Shown: in pieces, positions 11,785 through 24,239 of the stretch
Layout: each line of letters starts with the position of its first letter
Position numbering within the stretch: position 1 is the stretch's first letter
Program-made: the position numbers and the translations under genes
Notes under the pieces: generated by a model
Told to the model about the DNA's origin: nothing
The model's database searches: none
The model's input: the letters and a program-made list of their open reading frames with translations, nothing else
Origin: Aporrectodea caliginosa
Taxonomy: Eukaryota; Annelida; Clitellata; Crassiclitellata; Lumbricidae
Direction of reading: 5' to 3'
NCBI GenBank assembly: GCA_020284085.1
Contig: JACEVL010000493.1
Span: 443,001-507,000 of the forward strand
Length of the DNA stretch: 64,000 bases

Positions 11785-12473
11785 GTGTCACCTCTGGATC
11801 GCTTCTTCCGGAACCTTCCACCTCATCCGGTGGTCAACCATCTCCCGGCCTGACCGTCTTACTCCCACCAGCAATACCTCGCAGCCACTCCACGTCTTCG
11901 TCAAGAAACTCCGTATGCGACGGCTCCCCAAAGCCTGACACGACTCCACCGCCTCGCCCTCCGCCGCCACGAGCCTCTCCGAACTCAACCGGCTCTCCAG
12001 GTGGAATCGTTCCACTGCCACTGCTTCCTCCAAAGCAACCACGCCCCGTCTCGCAGAACCTCCACCACGGTCTCCACAACGGGTCAAACGCCCCAACCGA
12101 TAACTCGCCCCCGGCCGTCGTTCCCCATTTCGGTTCGTCGTCTACTCTCGTCGGCGCGTCCATGTATCCGCTTTCTCCGTTTCAACCGCCAGCCGCTTCG
12201 CTCACCACCCGGAAGCTTCCACTGCGCCAGAGACCGGCCATCACTCCGGCGGTCTTTCCGCAGTCGGACGGAAAGAAGTCGGTCGAGTCGCAGGACAACG
12301 CGAACAACGAGTGCACGATCTGCTTCGAAAAACCGACGGACTGTGTTCTGTACACGTGCGGACATATGTGTTTGTGTTACGAATGCGCGGTTGACATTAA
12401 ACGAAGGCCGGGATCGAGTTGTCCGATCTGTCGACAACCGATCAAGGATATCATTAAGATCTATAGGTCGTGA
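11785..12473 (+). CDS. NEURL1: Neuralized-type E3 ligase, last exon with RING finger
   Basis: The acceptor tttctcacag lies before 11785, in phase 1. The first about 170 residues are a low-complexity Pro/Ser/Thr-rich linker. The C-terminus is a RING finger: [11 protein letters not shown], then [12 protein letters not shown], then [17 protein letters not shown] and a TGA stop at 12471-12473. This is the characteristic ending of Neuralized proteins, where the RING recruits the E2 enzyme. The four exons together give 1895 bases, which with the one missing base make exactly 632 codons including the stop, so the model is in frame throughout and yields at least 631 residues. The last nine codons and the stop form the first unit of a minisatellite that continues in the 3' UTR. 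Confidence 0.95.
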
Positions 12474-12843
12474 GGTTCTGGGTATCGTCGAGAGCTATAG
12501 GTCGACAGGTCGCGGATTTTGTTGAGATCTATAAGTTATTGGGTCACGGATATCGTTAAGATCTAGAGGTCATGGATGTCATGAGATCTATTGGGTTGCA
12601 GATATCATTAAGATCTATAAGTCATGACGTCGTGGACTGTCATTCAGATCTATAGGTTATTGGTTTGCAGATATCGTTGAGATCTATTGATCATGAGATT
12701 GCTTATATAGTTAAGATCGATAGGTCTTGGGGTTGTAGATAATTATCGTTAAGATCTTTAAGTCATGAGGTCTTGGATATCATTAAGATCTAAAGGTCAT
12801 GAAGTGATGGATATCGCTAAGATCTATAGGTCATGAGGTCGTG
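12446..12843 (+). repeat. Minisatellite in Neuralized 3' UTR, including the stop codon
   Basis: About twelve degenerate copies of a 26-38 bp unit containing gatatc, aagatctataggtcatg and a gaggtcgtg-like end. The first unit encodes the last residues of the protein ([13 protein letters not shown]). Units contain recurrent AGATCT and GATATC words. Confidence 0.85.
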
Positions 12844-13252
12844 CAAACCGAACATAGCTTTTGAAATCTATTACTCAGTGAGTAATGGGACGTTGACAAT
12901 GGTTCATTTTAAAGGAGGCGATGTCGTAGGTTTTTTTATTGTGGCTCAGTTAGTCGTGACTCATAGCATGATAATAACGAACGTCATCGAAGTGAGATGA
13001 TGCTTTTGGTCGTGTCAGGTTAGGTCGTGAACTGTGTCACAGTTCGTGAACTGACCTAGTTACTTAAGTCATGCAGGTTTTGGTTATGCGCTCGTAGTTT
13101 TATTGATTTTGTCAGCTGTCGTATTTAGTAAATTGTAAAGGTCATGAACTCTGTCCTATATGTTTCAGGTATTCAGGTAGCAATGTCATGATTGGGTGAT
13201 GTATGCTAAAACCTGGGCTTTATCTATGTGACGTTTGAAGTTGCTTTGTTTG

Positions 13253-13788
13253 AAGGGCCGGCCTTTGCCTCAGCGACTTTTGACACCCCTCAACCCCACT
13301 TAATTAAAGTCATTTCTTTAGTTTTTAATTAAGCCACAAAAAAGACTGTAATAATAATAATAATCTTCTTTATTAATTCAAACTGACAAGTATGATTACA
13401 AGTCATAGTATGAACGGATGATTAAAAGTTATTACAGAAGTCGAATTTAACTGTATGGCAGCCAAGCAAGGCACCCATCTGTCCTACTGCTCATTTTACC
13501 AATGCTGCCTAGCGAATGACAGGCTGCCTTCCTACTTCTCAACTCTTGCAAAATGAAAGGGTCTCCTCAAAACAGACCTGTTTCTAAATTCTTAGTCTAC
13601 CTAATCCTATAAATCATTTGCTACAGTTTCCATTGATAATGGAAATTGTGATAAATTTATCGCAATTTCCTTAGAATCATTGAACAAAATGCTTGGAAAG
13701 CATAAAATGCAATTTTGTGAAAATGGTGCCCCTAAATTATGGTGCTCTAGGCAGCTGCATCCTCCGCCTATGCCTAAAGTTGGCCCTG
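13253..13788. mobile_element. Degenerate hAT-like element
   Basis: The left end aagggccggcctttgcctca and the right end tgcctaaagttggccctg are roughly inverted (CAGGGCC-type hAT termini). It contains a SINE tail (13350-13530). Flanks match only 6 of 8 bases. Confidence 0.45.
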
Positions 13789-14009
13789 TGTGTTTCGATG
13801 GCATAGCTACATAGGCCTCTGAGGAGTTTTACTTGAGGAGGTGCTATATAAATTTTGCAGTTCCATCTACTAGTTGTAAAGATTCTCAGTCTTAACATAC
13901 TCCGGACCCTCCTTATAGAACGTTCTGTTACAAAAATTCTGATATAGCACTGTAGTAGTTGGGGGCGTGCATCTCAGATTTAGTTCAGCTGTGCAACTTT
14001 CTTATAAAC

Positions 14010-14333
14010 CACTGTTTCCCAACATGGGTGCCACGGCATCCAAGGGTGACATGAACCTAATTTGGGGGTGCCACGGCTGGATGACAAATCATGACAGAAT
14101 GGATCAAGAAATGTGAAAACTACTAATTATCATTACTGACATAGGCCTATAATATTTATTAAACTTACAGTAGCGTAGAAATAGTCGCAACACTGCAGTT
14201 GAGTACAAGGGATGTTGCTTGTCTTTAAAATAGAGAACTAAGTGGATGAAAAATAATGAAACTAAAGCCAGTTGCAGTTTACTTAATGACTTTTAGTAAG
14301 GGTGACTTGCTCTGATAAGGGTGAGAACCACTG
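14010..14333. mobile_element. hAT-like MITE
   Basis: The start cactgtttcccaacatgggtg is inverted relative to the end agggtgagaaccactg. Flanks ttataaac (14002-14009) and ttctaaac (14334-14341) match at 7 of 8 bases. Confidence 0.65.
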
Positions 14334-17300
14334 TTCTAAACATTCTTAGTCTGATGGCTTTCACGTACAACAACACCTCCCTGTTAGTATCATTCTTGCT
14401 CTCGTGTTTCATTTGGCTGTAGAATGAGACTTCATTTTAATGAGACCATTTTATAAAATGGTACTTGATTTAGTTCTACAAGATATCTTTATACAGACAT
14501 CCCAACTTTACAGAGTGCTCAAGCCCCGCTTCTGGTAAATACTGGACTGAAGCCAGACCTCTGGTTAATTCTCCGATTTGTCAGATTTTGTCTTGGCTTC
14601 TCCAATCGTTTATAATTTTTTAGTGTGATCTCACTGGAAGTGGCCATGGACTGATGTCTTGGGCATTATGTTAGCCACGCTGTAGAAGACACTAGAATAG
14701 CTTAGATCAGATCCAGTGGACCTCCAGTCACCCCTGGGGTTTCTGTTTGGGTAGCGGGCCGCCAGCTTACCTGTCTTGGACCCATAGCTTAGGATACTTT
14801 ACATGTACATGTATATGTATAGTGTACTTTGTTAGGACGCCAGTTATCTTCGATATGACGGCGTCGTAAAATAAACGTATTAATCAGTTCCAATCCAGCC
14901 TTAGATGGGGAGAGGTCAAGCCACTGGGTTACCCCAAGCTGGTTGGGTTGAGGAGTGTCTACCAAACTTTTAGGGTAAGTAAAAAGTCGTCACAGATAGG
15001 TCATTAATAGCTTGGAAAGTAAGAAAGTCTTCTGGAAAATTTTTAAACTTTACGAGAAAAGTGAGAAACTACGAAAAGCTGATGTTCCTGTAAAATTATC
15101 AATCTGTCCTTTTGCAAGTTTCAACCAATTATTCGTTTGATTTCGCTGCATACTCATCTTTCTTTATCGTTTAACGGTTCTTTCGTTTCTTTAAATTTAA
15201 TGTGATTGGAATCTGTGTGACACAAGAATACTCGATGTGAATACTTCATGTTTACAAGGACTCCTGAACATTTGTGATTTGCAAGAAGTTTTGGTTATTT
15301 GAGTTACGAAGCAAATAAATGGGGCATATCGAGGGAAAATTTCTGTTTCATTTCAGCGTTTGTGCTTCGATTATAGCAACGATAAGAAGATATGGTAATT
15401 ATTGAAAATGGGAATTGATTATGAGTCAATGGTACCAGTCGTACTAACTAACAAACGAATTTCTGTTTTATGAAGTAATCAGCTTATGTTATATTATAAG
15501 TTTTAGTGTTGTTGTAAGTTTGCTAGACGTTGCTGCTGGTTATCATTTTTGTTAAAAATAATACTAATAATTTTAATGTTTCCGGTATTATTATTATGAA
15601 TACACAGCTGGACTTGGAAATATTTGGAGCACTTGTCAAACTAGTTAATCATCATGGGGCATTGTGATATGAATGTGTGTTGTTTTATTATTATTATTTA
15701 TTATTTATTATTATTATTATTATTATTATATGTAATCCCTGGGATTACAAAACTATGTGGAGCACTTTTCTGAGTGGCTGTTTGTCACTGATATTTTGCT
15801 TGGTGGGAATGGTGCTAATATTTTTTTTTTATATGCCTGCAGGTACATATAATCCCTTGAGGACTTATATACTAATTAAAAGATAGAGGATATATACATG
15901 TATATCTGAAAGGCCACTATTGTTGTTGTTATTACCGTTATTATTATTATTATTACTACTACCACTACTACTACTACTATTTTCTTATTTCTTAATTAAC
16001 CCTATGTGGCACACTGTTAACCCTAGGCAACATAACTATATCATGGGATATTGTGCACTGTTAACTGAGAGCAACCATCAGATTTGCAGCTCTATCGCCA
16101 TCTAGTGAATGTCAATCAATCTTCTGCGTAAATCTGCAACTAAAAATTCTTTACCAGAAGTGTATCTTACAATACATTTCTTTTCTATTGTATTCTATTT
16201 ACGGACTTATAAAGCACCTCTCACAGTACAACCTAATCAGAGGCGCTTCCAGTGCGAAGGGCCCCTCGAAAAAAGAAAAGTCTTAAGAGAACGAGCAAAA
16301 ACAGTAGTGCCCCAGATATAAAAAAAACAATGTGGTACGAGTATGACACCCAGGATTTTCTGTGTGCCGTATAGGCCCAGATTAGTTTTTCAGGGAATTA
16401 AGATTTTATTTTGATGTCACAGAACAACAAATTGGTTTCTTGGCAGCAGCATTAACTATTCTGAAGTGAATTTATTGAAAATCATATGTAATAGCAAGGA
16501 GCTGCATCAGTAGGGTGGTATTAGGTTGGGAGTAGAAAACGAGTAATTGTTACTATTATTATTATTATATACTGCTATTATTACTATTACTGCAATTTAC
16601 CTGCCACTGCTCATTGATTCTGGTTCTGATAAAGGTGTGATGAACAAGTGTTTCCAGACTACTCATTTTCTGTGTATTTGTATGTGCAAGTGTATGATTT
16701 GAACCACTTACCTTAGCAGGAACCACCTTCTTAGCCTCTTTTCTGCCTAGTGTGCCCAATTCTCGTCAAGGTTAAACACCAAATTTCTATTACATACCGT
16801 AATCTCTATAGTTACTAAGGGTTAAGAACACGTGAAAGAAAATGTCAGATCTTTGATGAATTAAATCAACTGCAGATGATTGTAACTTTGTACATATGCG
16901 AATTTTCGCTATAATCATTATAGGTGAGGGTTTTTCTGTTGAAATGTGATACTGAGTAGATATTCACTGTGTTCATTTGAGCAAATTTTTCTCGTTCTCT
17001 CCTGAGCGCAGTTGCTAATTTTGTTTGTTGGTGGTGCACAGACCGAATGATTTGTAGTCAACTGGGATAATTTAAATTCTTTGATCTCTGAATTTTAAAG
17101 TTATTGTTTTTCCATGACCCACTGGTTTGGATTTTGACTGTACTCCCAATAGATTACAGTTTTTGAACTGGAGTCTCCTGCCTGAGTTGGTGAATGTGTA
17201 AGAGACGTTGAGCGTGTTCTTAACACAGTAGTGCTTGTCACGGTTGGCACAAGATGCACTGTATGAATTACTGTTGGTGCAGTATTATTGTAAGGAAGTT

Positions 17301-17580
17301 ATGAAAGAAATAATGTAACATGAGATTAGGCAAGTTCTTGGTTTAAATAGCTTTTTGTTTCTAATCACTATGAAAGCACTTTTGGGTGTAAGTTCTTTAT
17401 GAAGTACTTAAAAGTTGCTTTGTTGAGTATCAAGGTAACTAACTAACTAAACGTTGCCTTTCTTCACTTTTACCCTACCGTAACTTACCATTATTTACCA
17501 TGCCTCCCTTTACAGCAAGAGATTACAATTATGATTTCGCATAATTGACCATCGATGGGTACTTTATGTATTGTGATTAC
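14334..17580. other. AT-rich region with no gene seen
   Basis: Contains short ATT/ACT runs near 15680-15730 and 15930-15985 and one LINE tail. Frames are short and lack protein-like character. The same holds for 12844-13252 and 18736-19600 (AT-rich, with tatata runs). Confidence 0.6.
16195..16300 (-). mobile_element. LINE/SINE tail copy
   Basis: Minus-strand tail (acttataaagcacctctcac, cagaggcgcttccagtgcga). Similar partial copies are at 3262-3316, 10835-10920 (both minus), 13795-13862 and 35390-35475 (both plus). Confidence 0.5.
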
Positions 17581-17582
17581 AG

Positions 17583-17665
17583 CGGGGTATGATAGCCGAG
17601 TGGGTAGGGCGCTCAGCCTGTAACACAGAGAGTGTGGGTTCGAGCCTCCACTCGCATGGTAACTG
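17583..17665 (+). mobile_element. tRNA-like SINE head
   Basis: gatagccgagtgggtagggc (A-box) and gtgggttcgagcctccac (B-box). No clean acceptor-stem pairing, so more likely a SINE than a tRNA gene. Confidence 0.5.
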
Positions 17666-17939
17666 AGCAAATCATTCACTGACAAACTGCTCAGTGCCAT
17701 GTGATGTTCTGTCATATGTCATGTGAGCACTTCTGAGCTTTGGAAGAATGGCAATATGAAATGCAGTTGAATTGTGTTGTATATTGTGTAGTAACAGCAA
17801 TGGAGAAGAACTTGGTGAAGAAGCTTTTCTAAGTTGCTGGACTTAAAGTTTCGACCCCTATTCCTGCATCTGTTCATTCTGCTCAACATCCTAACATTTT
17901 AGAGTACAAATTTTTATTATTATTATTATTATTATTATT

Positions 17940-18528
17940 CATTCATTCATTATGAAGATTTATATGGAACCCCTTCAAGGTTACTACTCCGGAGCGCTCC
18001 CGACCCCAGCACGGCTGAAAAAGACAGTTTTGAGGCAAGAATAGAAAGATTCAGAGTGGATTCTTGGATGCAATCGCAGCGCCAAATGGGGGGCCCGTTC
18101 CAGAGCGAGAGGCCAACCACTGAGATCTACTTAGTAGCTGTGCGGGCAAAAGGGACCATGAGCACGCCCAGCTCAGTAGAGCGGAAAGAGCGACGACCCG
18201 GAGCACTCAAGGTAGGGTAGCAGAGGTCGCGTAGATAGGCGGGGGCGACGCCCAGCAAGGACCGCCAGACCAAACCGATGATCCCATACGAGATCCGCTG
18301 CAGGAGGGGGAGCCAATGAAGCACATCCAGAATATAAGCTGAGACATGGCCAAATCTGGGGATGCGTCCGTCACGGCTTGCGGCAGAGCGCAGGACCCGG
18401 TCCAGGCACCCAGACCGACAGGCTGGGAGGTCAACATAGATTTGGTAACCAAAGTATGAAATCCACCGGGTGTGGAAAACTACTTTAAACAAGGGAGAAT
18501 GCACTTCTGGGATGGCTAGTCTTCGCAA
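17940..18528 (-). pseudogene. Non-LTR retrotransposon 3' fragment
   Basis: The minus strand encodes ILDVLHWLPLLQRISYGIIG and LGVAPAYLRDLCYP, then the tail (ggagcgctccggagtagtaa...) and a (GAAT)/(AAT) microsatellite. Confidence 0.7.
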
Positions 18529-18658
18529 ATATCAGGCTGCTCAAATGTACACCGGAAAAAGATCGCATTAAAACACTGGATTGTTGACCCATCACATTAT
18601 AAGAGGAAAGTCATCTCCCTTGGGTCTCCAGAAACCTTGGTCAGATGGCGACCCAGGC

Positions 18659-18659
<1 letters not shown>

Positions 18660-18710
<51 letters not shown>

Positions 18711-18735
18711 GGTTATTATTATTATTATTATGATT
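18660..18735 (+). repeat. (ATT)n microsatellite
   Basis: About 25 att units. A shorter run is at 17908-17950. Confidence 0.92.
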
Positions 18736-19604
18736 ACATTTCAAACTGTAACGAAGTCATGGAGGCGACAGTATTGAATCTAGGAAACCAAGTTGAGACA
18801 ATTTCTGTGTGCTAGTAAATAAGCATGGTTGTGTAACAGGAGACCTGCTTATACAGTCATTCTAAGTTTCTGAAGGATTGATAGCCAAAGATTAGTTATA
18901 GATCTGTTAACTTACGATGAGTTAGTTATGGTTTTTATTGTTATTATTCGACAATTATTTGTCGGAGTTTAAGTGACTGAATTCTTGTTTTATATTTTCG
19001 TTTATTTGTTGTCAATTTCTTGGGCTTTGTGGTTTTTTTAGGAAGGCATTGGCTTTACGTAACAGTTGACCAGTTAATTATTTAATTAATTCATTTATGT
19101 ATATTCATGTGCATGAATTTAAGTTACATATATACATTAATATATGAATTAATATATATATATGCATGTTTGCATGTATATAATATATGTATAATATTAT
19201 GCATGAACATGTAAATTGATTCTTGTGTATGACTTATATGACTACACATGTATGAGTGAATGAGTATTTAAACATAGATTATATATGTGTATATATATAT
19301 ATGTATATATATCTACATTAGCATATAATGAATATTCATGAATATGTGTATGTGTATTGCAGTGTTTGCATAATTTATGTGTAAAGGGCCGTGTGAATGG
19401 GGATATGTTCGTGTGTGTATATATATAATGGTAGTGCACTTTCGTTAATAGGGCTGTTCAACTGGTTGCATGATCTGCCATTTGAGATGAATTATCGTTT
19501 CCTGTGCATACAAAAGATGATCAGGCGATCCACTTTCTCAGAAAAACAGATCTTTATTATGATGAATAATCGACAGTGTGGTTAATTGCTTCATGGATTT
19601 ATTT

Positions 19605-19606
19605 GG

Positions 19607-19692
<86 letters not shown>

Positions 19693-19820
19693 TTATATGT
19701 CTGTCTGTCTTTTTCTGTGTGTGTTTGTCTGGCCTTGTGTGTCTGTTTCTAGCAGTCTTGTTTTCTTTGTGTCTCTCTTTCTGTCCGTCCGTCCGTCTGT
19801 CTGTCTGTCTGTCTGTGACT
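19605..19820 (+). repeat. (TCTG)n microsatellite
   Basis: About 20 perfect ctgt units (19607-19690), then interrupted ones. Confidence 0.93.
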
Positions 19821-20269
19821 GCTTAATGTGCTTATCTCTTTCTATACAAACTTCAGTTACCACTTACCGTCACTCAACCTCCATGGCTTGGCTCTCTCTG
19901 TCAAATAGCGACAATGCCGGGTTGTCTCGATATATATACACCTTTGATTTTGTCAGCCTCGCCATATCAGAGGTGGTGTCCAATCCTGTCTCTTGCAACC
20001 TGATCAGACTTCCCAACGACAGTCTACAATCTTTGTTGTGTTCATTTAATAGCATAAATAGCTACGTTCGCTAGGGAGCGTCAGTTGAACAATAATCAGT
20101 GATGGACAAAAATACTTTTCAAAATTTGTAAATCAAGTTTTACAGGCTTAAAAGCAATTCATATTTACATACAACGGCTAAATTTCACCAAAACATTTCA
20201 AACAGAACAAAAGTTATTATAACTTTTAGTGAGTCCACCCACTGTTTTTCATGGTCTTAAAAGCATGAT

Positions 20270-21430
20270 TACAGTTATCCTGTGGCCTTTCTGGTATTCC
20301 CCTCCTTTGGTTTAAATCCTACCTCACTGGCCACACGCAGATGGTTGTCCTTGGAGGCTCCAGGACTGAGGTTGGGGGGGGGGGTAAATTTGGCGTTCCC
20401 CAGGGTTCGGTACTCAGACCCATCCGTTACATAATCTTTATACTGCCGACATCTCGCTCTTATTTTCTAAACACAGGGCAAATGGCCATCTTTATGCAGA
20501 TGATACCCTGGCTTTCGTTCATGGCCCATCATCTGATCAACTATCACTAGTCCGTTCTATTGATTGTCTTGCTTCTGGTCTTCACTACTGGATGTCGACT
20601 AACCGACTCTGCCTAAATGCTACAAAGACTCCGTTGATCTGGTTTGGGACTAGACAACAGCTTTCCAAATTTGACTTTCAATTGCTGACTGAGAAATTCC
20701 CTGCCTACACATACTCTTCTAGTGTCCGTGACCTGGGTGTCACGCTTGACTCCTCCCTCACATTCATGGAGCACTTATCTAACCTGACTCGCTCCTGCTT
20801 CTTTCAACTGAGGCGTCTCAGAGCCATCAGACGATCGGTCTCTCCCTCTGTCTTTACCACCATAGTACATGCGTTTATCTGTTCCCGACTTGACTACTGC
20901 AACTCACTTCTTATGAACCTCCCGAAACAGCGTCTTTCTCCCCTTCAGTCGGTCTTAAATGCTTCAGCTAGGCCCATAGCCCGACTCCCTCGCTTTTCTC
21001 ATATCTCTACATAATATGCTTGATGTCTTGCGCTGGCTTCCTATCACTGCGCGCATCCATTATAAGATCCTCTTTCTAGTCTCAAAGGCGCAGCTGAGCA
21101 GTGCCCCAGAGTGTCTTTCTGACTATTATGCAAAAGCCGTTATCTGCGAGCTCATCTCGTTCCTTGCTGTGCTGATGGCTAGATCTTTTTGTTCCTAGGA
21201 GTCTAGGACTAGGACTGCCTTGGCTTAACGCCGGACATTTGCTGTGGTTGGTTCCTCTACTTGGAATGACATTCTCCCTCATTAAGGGCTAAACTAATGA
21301 CTAGTTTTTCCTCTTTGGTCTCTCGTTCTTTAAAGACGTTTTTCTTTTCCCCGGGGTTTTCGTGCTGAGAGCGCTTCTGAATAGTTATTCTGAGAGGGGC
21401 GCTATATAAATCTTTAGATACAATACAATA
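20270..21430 (+). pseudogene. 5'-truncated non-LTR retrotransposon (CR1/Jockey-like RT)
   Basis: Over several frames the sequence encodes the second half of a reverse transcriptase: VPQGSVL near 20394, the catalytic YADD at 20493-20504, WMSTNRLCLNATKTPLIWFG, VRDLGVTLDSSLTFMEHL, LRRLRAIRRSVSPSVFTTIV, SRLDYCNSLL, and LDVLRWLPITARIHYKI. A stop and frameshifts break the frame. The 3' end is the tail gagagcgcttctgaatag...ggcgctatataaat followed by (ATACA)n. It is nested in the TIR element. Confidence 0.85.
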
Positions 21431-21519
21431 TAATACAAGAAAAAGTGCCATAATACGATTTTATTGTCCCATTTCAAATAGGCCTAATTGTTATGAAACA
21501 AACTTGATATTGACAGATA

Positions 21520-21712
21520 ATATTATTATTCAGCTGGTCCAGCTGAATTGAACTCATTACCAGAACCAATCCGAAGATCATCCTCAATTAATATTTTAAA
21601 ATCTAAACTTAAAACTTATCTTTTCTCTAAGTACTATGATTAGTAACTACATTGTAACGCGTCCTTTGAGTAAGACTCTGTTTATTAAGGCGCATTATAA
21701 ATACACTTTCTA
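21520..21712 (+). mobile_element. LINE 3' end
   Basis: It encodes the final residues of an RT-type ORF (LNSLPEPIRRSSSINILKSK, then LKTYLFSKYYD-stop) and then a tail with aaggcgcattataaatac. Confidence 0.6.
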
Positions 21713-21902
21713 GTGTAGCTTATTGAATAGCTCAATATAGGTCGATGTTGAATAGGCCCTATTGTGTTAGTTAGAAAAGAATCGGGGTACCAGCGTTGCT
21801 GCACGTCACTGTGACATCATTTGCTAAATGACGTCACAAGAAGACGATCAAGTTGGTAAGTAAAGAATTTTTCAGATTAAAAATTATTTTGTTATTAAGA
21901 CA

Positions 21903-22385
21903 ATGACATTGAAATTTCTAAAAATCAAAATGGGCAAGGTGTCAGTGACAGACGAAATGCGCATGCAGACATTTCATGAGCAGTGTCTTGTAACTAAAGC
22001 TATAATCGACGATTACCGTGATAAACAGTGGAACCTGAATACCGTTAAAAAATATGCCGCCGCACTGATGAAAGGGGATCGGCTCAGGAACGTCACAAGT
22101 GCAGCGGAAGGCCGGAATCTGTCCGCACTCCAACAAATGGATTATCCCGTGTGGGGACCTAGGCCTATGTTGGAGAAATACCACAATCTGCGAACAAAGC
22201 CAAAAACGATAACAGAATTGAAGGTCGCATTGGAGTTGACATGGGAAGATTTAGGCCTACCTCTGGAACCCATCAATGAGGCCATTAAAAACTTTATAAA
22301 GAGACTCAGAACATGTGTGGGTACATCGAACGCAAGTTGTGAAGCAATAGGGGCCTATCAAGTTCGCTTGATAAGAATTATTTGA
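21903..22385 (+). pseudogene. Internally deleted Tc1/mariner-like transposase
   Basis: 160 codons. The N-terminus (MGKVSVTDEMRMQTFHEQ, then DKQWNLNTVKKYAAALM) is the helix-turn-helix part of a Tc1/mariner-like transposase as found in marine invertebrates. The C-terminus (RPMLEKYHNLRTKPKTITEL, LPLEPINEAIKNFIKRLRTC) is the segment after the last catalytic acidic residue. The whole DDE core is missing, yet the frame stays open, so it cannot be catalytic. A DNA-binding-only product is conceivable but unproven. Confidence 0.65.
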
Positions 22386-22644
22386 AATGTGACTTAATAA
22401 AATCGTTTTTTGTTACTTTTTGTTGCGTTACATGTTTTTTTACCATGAAAAATAGTGGGTCGACTCCCTAAAAGTGATATAACTTTTGTTCTGTTTGAAA
22501 TGTCTTTGTGAAATTTAGCCATTGTACGTAGATATGAATTAGGCCTGCTTTTAAGCCTGTAAAACTTGCTTTAAAAATTTCTACTTTTATTGGCAAAAAC
22601 CTTTAGCAGTTACTTTTTCTGGCCCACTCTCTATATATATATTT

Positions 22645-22830
22645 AGTACAAAGATTTATATAGCGCCTCCGCAAGGCTACTATGATTCAGGAGCGCTCCC
22701 AACCCCAGCACAGCTGAAAGGACAGTTTTTAGGCGAGCATAAAAACGGGTCAGAGACTCAGAGTGGACCCTAGGGAACAAGCGCAGCGCCTAAAGGAAGC
22801 CCGGGCCGTTCCAGAGCAAGGGCCAACCAG
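22645..22830 (-). mobile_element. LINE/SINE 3' tail copy
   Basis: Minus-strand copy of the shared tail: agatttatatagcgcctcc...gagcgctcccaacccc, then LINE C-terminal sequence. It closely resembles 17950-18120. Confidence 0.6.
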
Positions 22831-23153
22831 TGAGAAGGTGTGTGTATTTTCGTTTATTCAATCAAAGATTGTTGTCAGAACGCAACAAGTGACAATAATT
22901 GTTCTGGATGTAGCAGTTATGAAACAGATTTTACCTAGTTACTTCAGCTGTCTGTTATAACTAATAAATGTTTTTATACTGCTGCCTATGTTGTTAATAT
23001 TTACATAATGTCAAATTGTAAATCTGCAACTGTTATTGTTTAACTAATCGCCATCCAATACTGAAACTGTTAATTAGGGGGGGCCCTACTTAGTGGGACC
23101 AAGGTCCCTTCTGGTTCCCCTGTTGTAACCACTCGAAATAGGCCTACTTGTAT

Positions 23154-23698
23154 CAGTGTGATTTTCGTTAACGATAACGATAACGAAAATGTTCGTTAAC
23201 GAAAATAAAATGACTTCGTTAACGATAACTATAACTATAACTAAAAAATATCATTAACTATAACTATAACTATAACGAAAATAACACTAACGAAAATTCA
23301 TCTTTATTTTCGTTAATACAAAAAATAAAAATAGGAAGTGCAATATGGACGATTCGACATAAATGAGAACGAAAAATGCGAAATTTTTATTGTGAAATTT
23401 GTCAGTTACTTTGGAAACTCGTGTATTCATGAAGCTGACTGTACCCATGCTTCAAAGGTTTTCATAGCTCTGATTAAATTGTGAAACAGCGTATTATTAC
23501 GCACAATTTTGCTTATAGACTTAATTATTGTAACTAAGTAGTAACTAAAATTAACTAAAATAAAAATCCATTAACTATAACTATAACTATAACTAAAAAA
23601 TAATACTAACTATAACTATAACTATAACTAAAATAAAAAAATCATTAACTATAACTATAACTATAACTAAAATAAAATCTGTAAGGAAAATCACACTG
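23154..23698. mobile_element. hAT-type MITE with 8-bp target duplication
   Basis: 545 bp. The ends CAGTGTGATTTTC and GAAAATCACACTG are inverted, and the flanks are ACTTGTAT at 23146-23153 and again at 23699-23706. The interior is made of (CTATAA)n and gttaacgataac-type repeats on both sides of a unique centre. No coding capacity. Confidence 0.88.
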
Positions 23699-24239
23699 AC
23701 TTGTATGTAATATCATCTGTGTAATACCTGTTTGGCTACAATAAAATGATGGTTATGGTTATCGTTATGGTTATACATCATACGAAACAAAAAGTTCTTA
23801 TTGTCTTTGGCTGGAAGGGCGAATGGATGGGGCCTAGAGCGTAGGTTGTATCTACTCTCCTGCCTAATCGAGCATAGCCGTCGGAGGACATGTTTTCAGG
23901 TGCAATTCTGCTTAGTAGCTGTGAGGACCCATGGACCACTCCAAGGTAGCGTTCATTTAAGGAATTAACTCAACCTACTACCGGGTATATAACGGATACA
24001 TAAATCGTGAAAATCGCCACATGTCTCTCTGAAGATAGCTTTAATCAGGCAGGTGCTTCCGGCTTCGTCGTTCAACGGATATGAACTTGACGTTAAGAGT
24101 TAGATTACCTGTCTTAACAGGTAATTCAAGAAACTTGTACCGAATCCTAGATAAGTAGTTTGGCGTGAAAAGAAAAATTTCCAAATGATGTAGACTGCAA
24201 GGAAAAGCCCCTAGATCGGGTTTTACGCGCAGCGGCGCG

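Larger units (their letters stand above)
20097..22620 (+). mobile_element. TIR DNA transposon with nested LINE and gutted transposase
   Basis: The left end (from cagtgatggacaaaaatac) and the right end (22440-22620) are inverted copies of each other over about 170 bp, with shared segments such as aagttttacaggcttaaaag and ttcaaacagaacaaaagtta. Inside are a 5'-truncated non-LTR element (20270-21430), a second LINE tail (21520-21712) and a transposase remnant (21903-22385). Exact outer ends and the target duplication are uncertain. Confidence 0.65.

Noticed and set aside
12001..12525. Arg/Ser-rich frame overlapping the RING exon
   Set aside because: Out-of-frame shadow of a GC-rich exon; the RING frame is clearly the real one.
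15677..15886. Hydrophobic 69-codon frame as a small membrane protein
   Set aside because: Its start is an ATT/TTA repeat and nothing upstream or downstream supports a gene.
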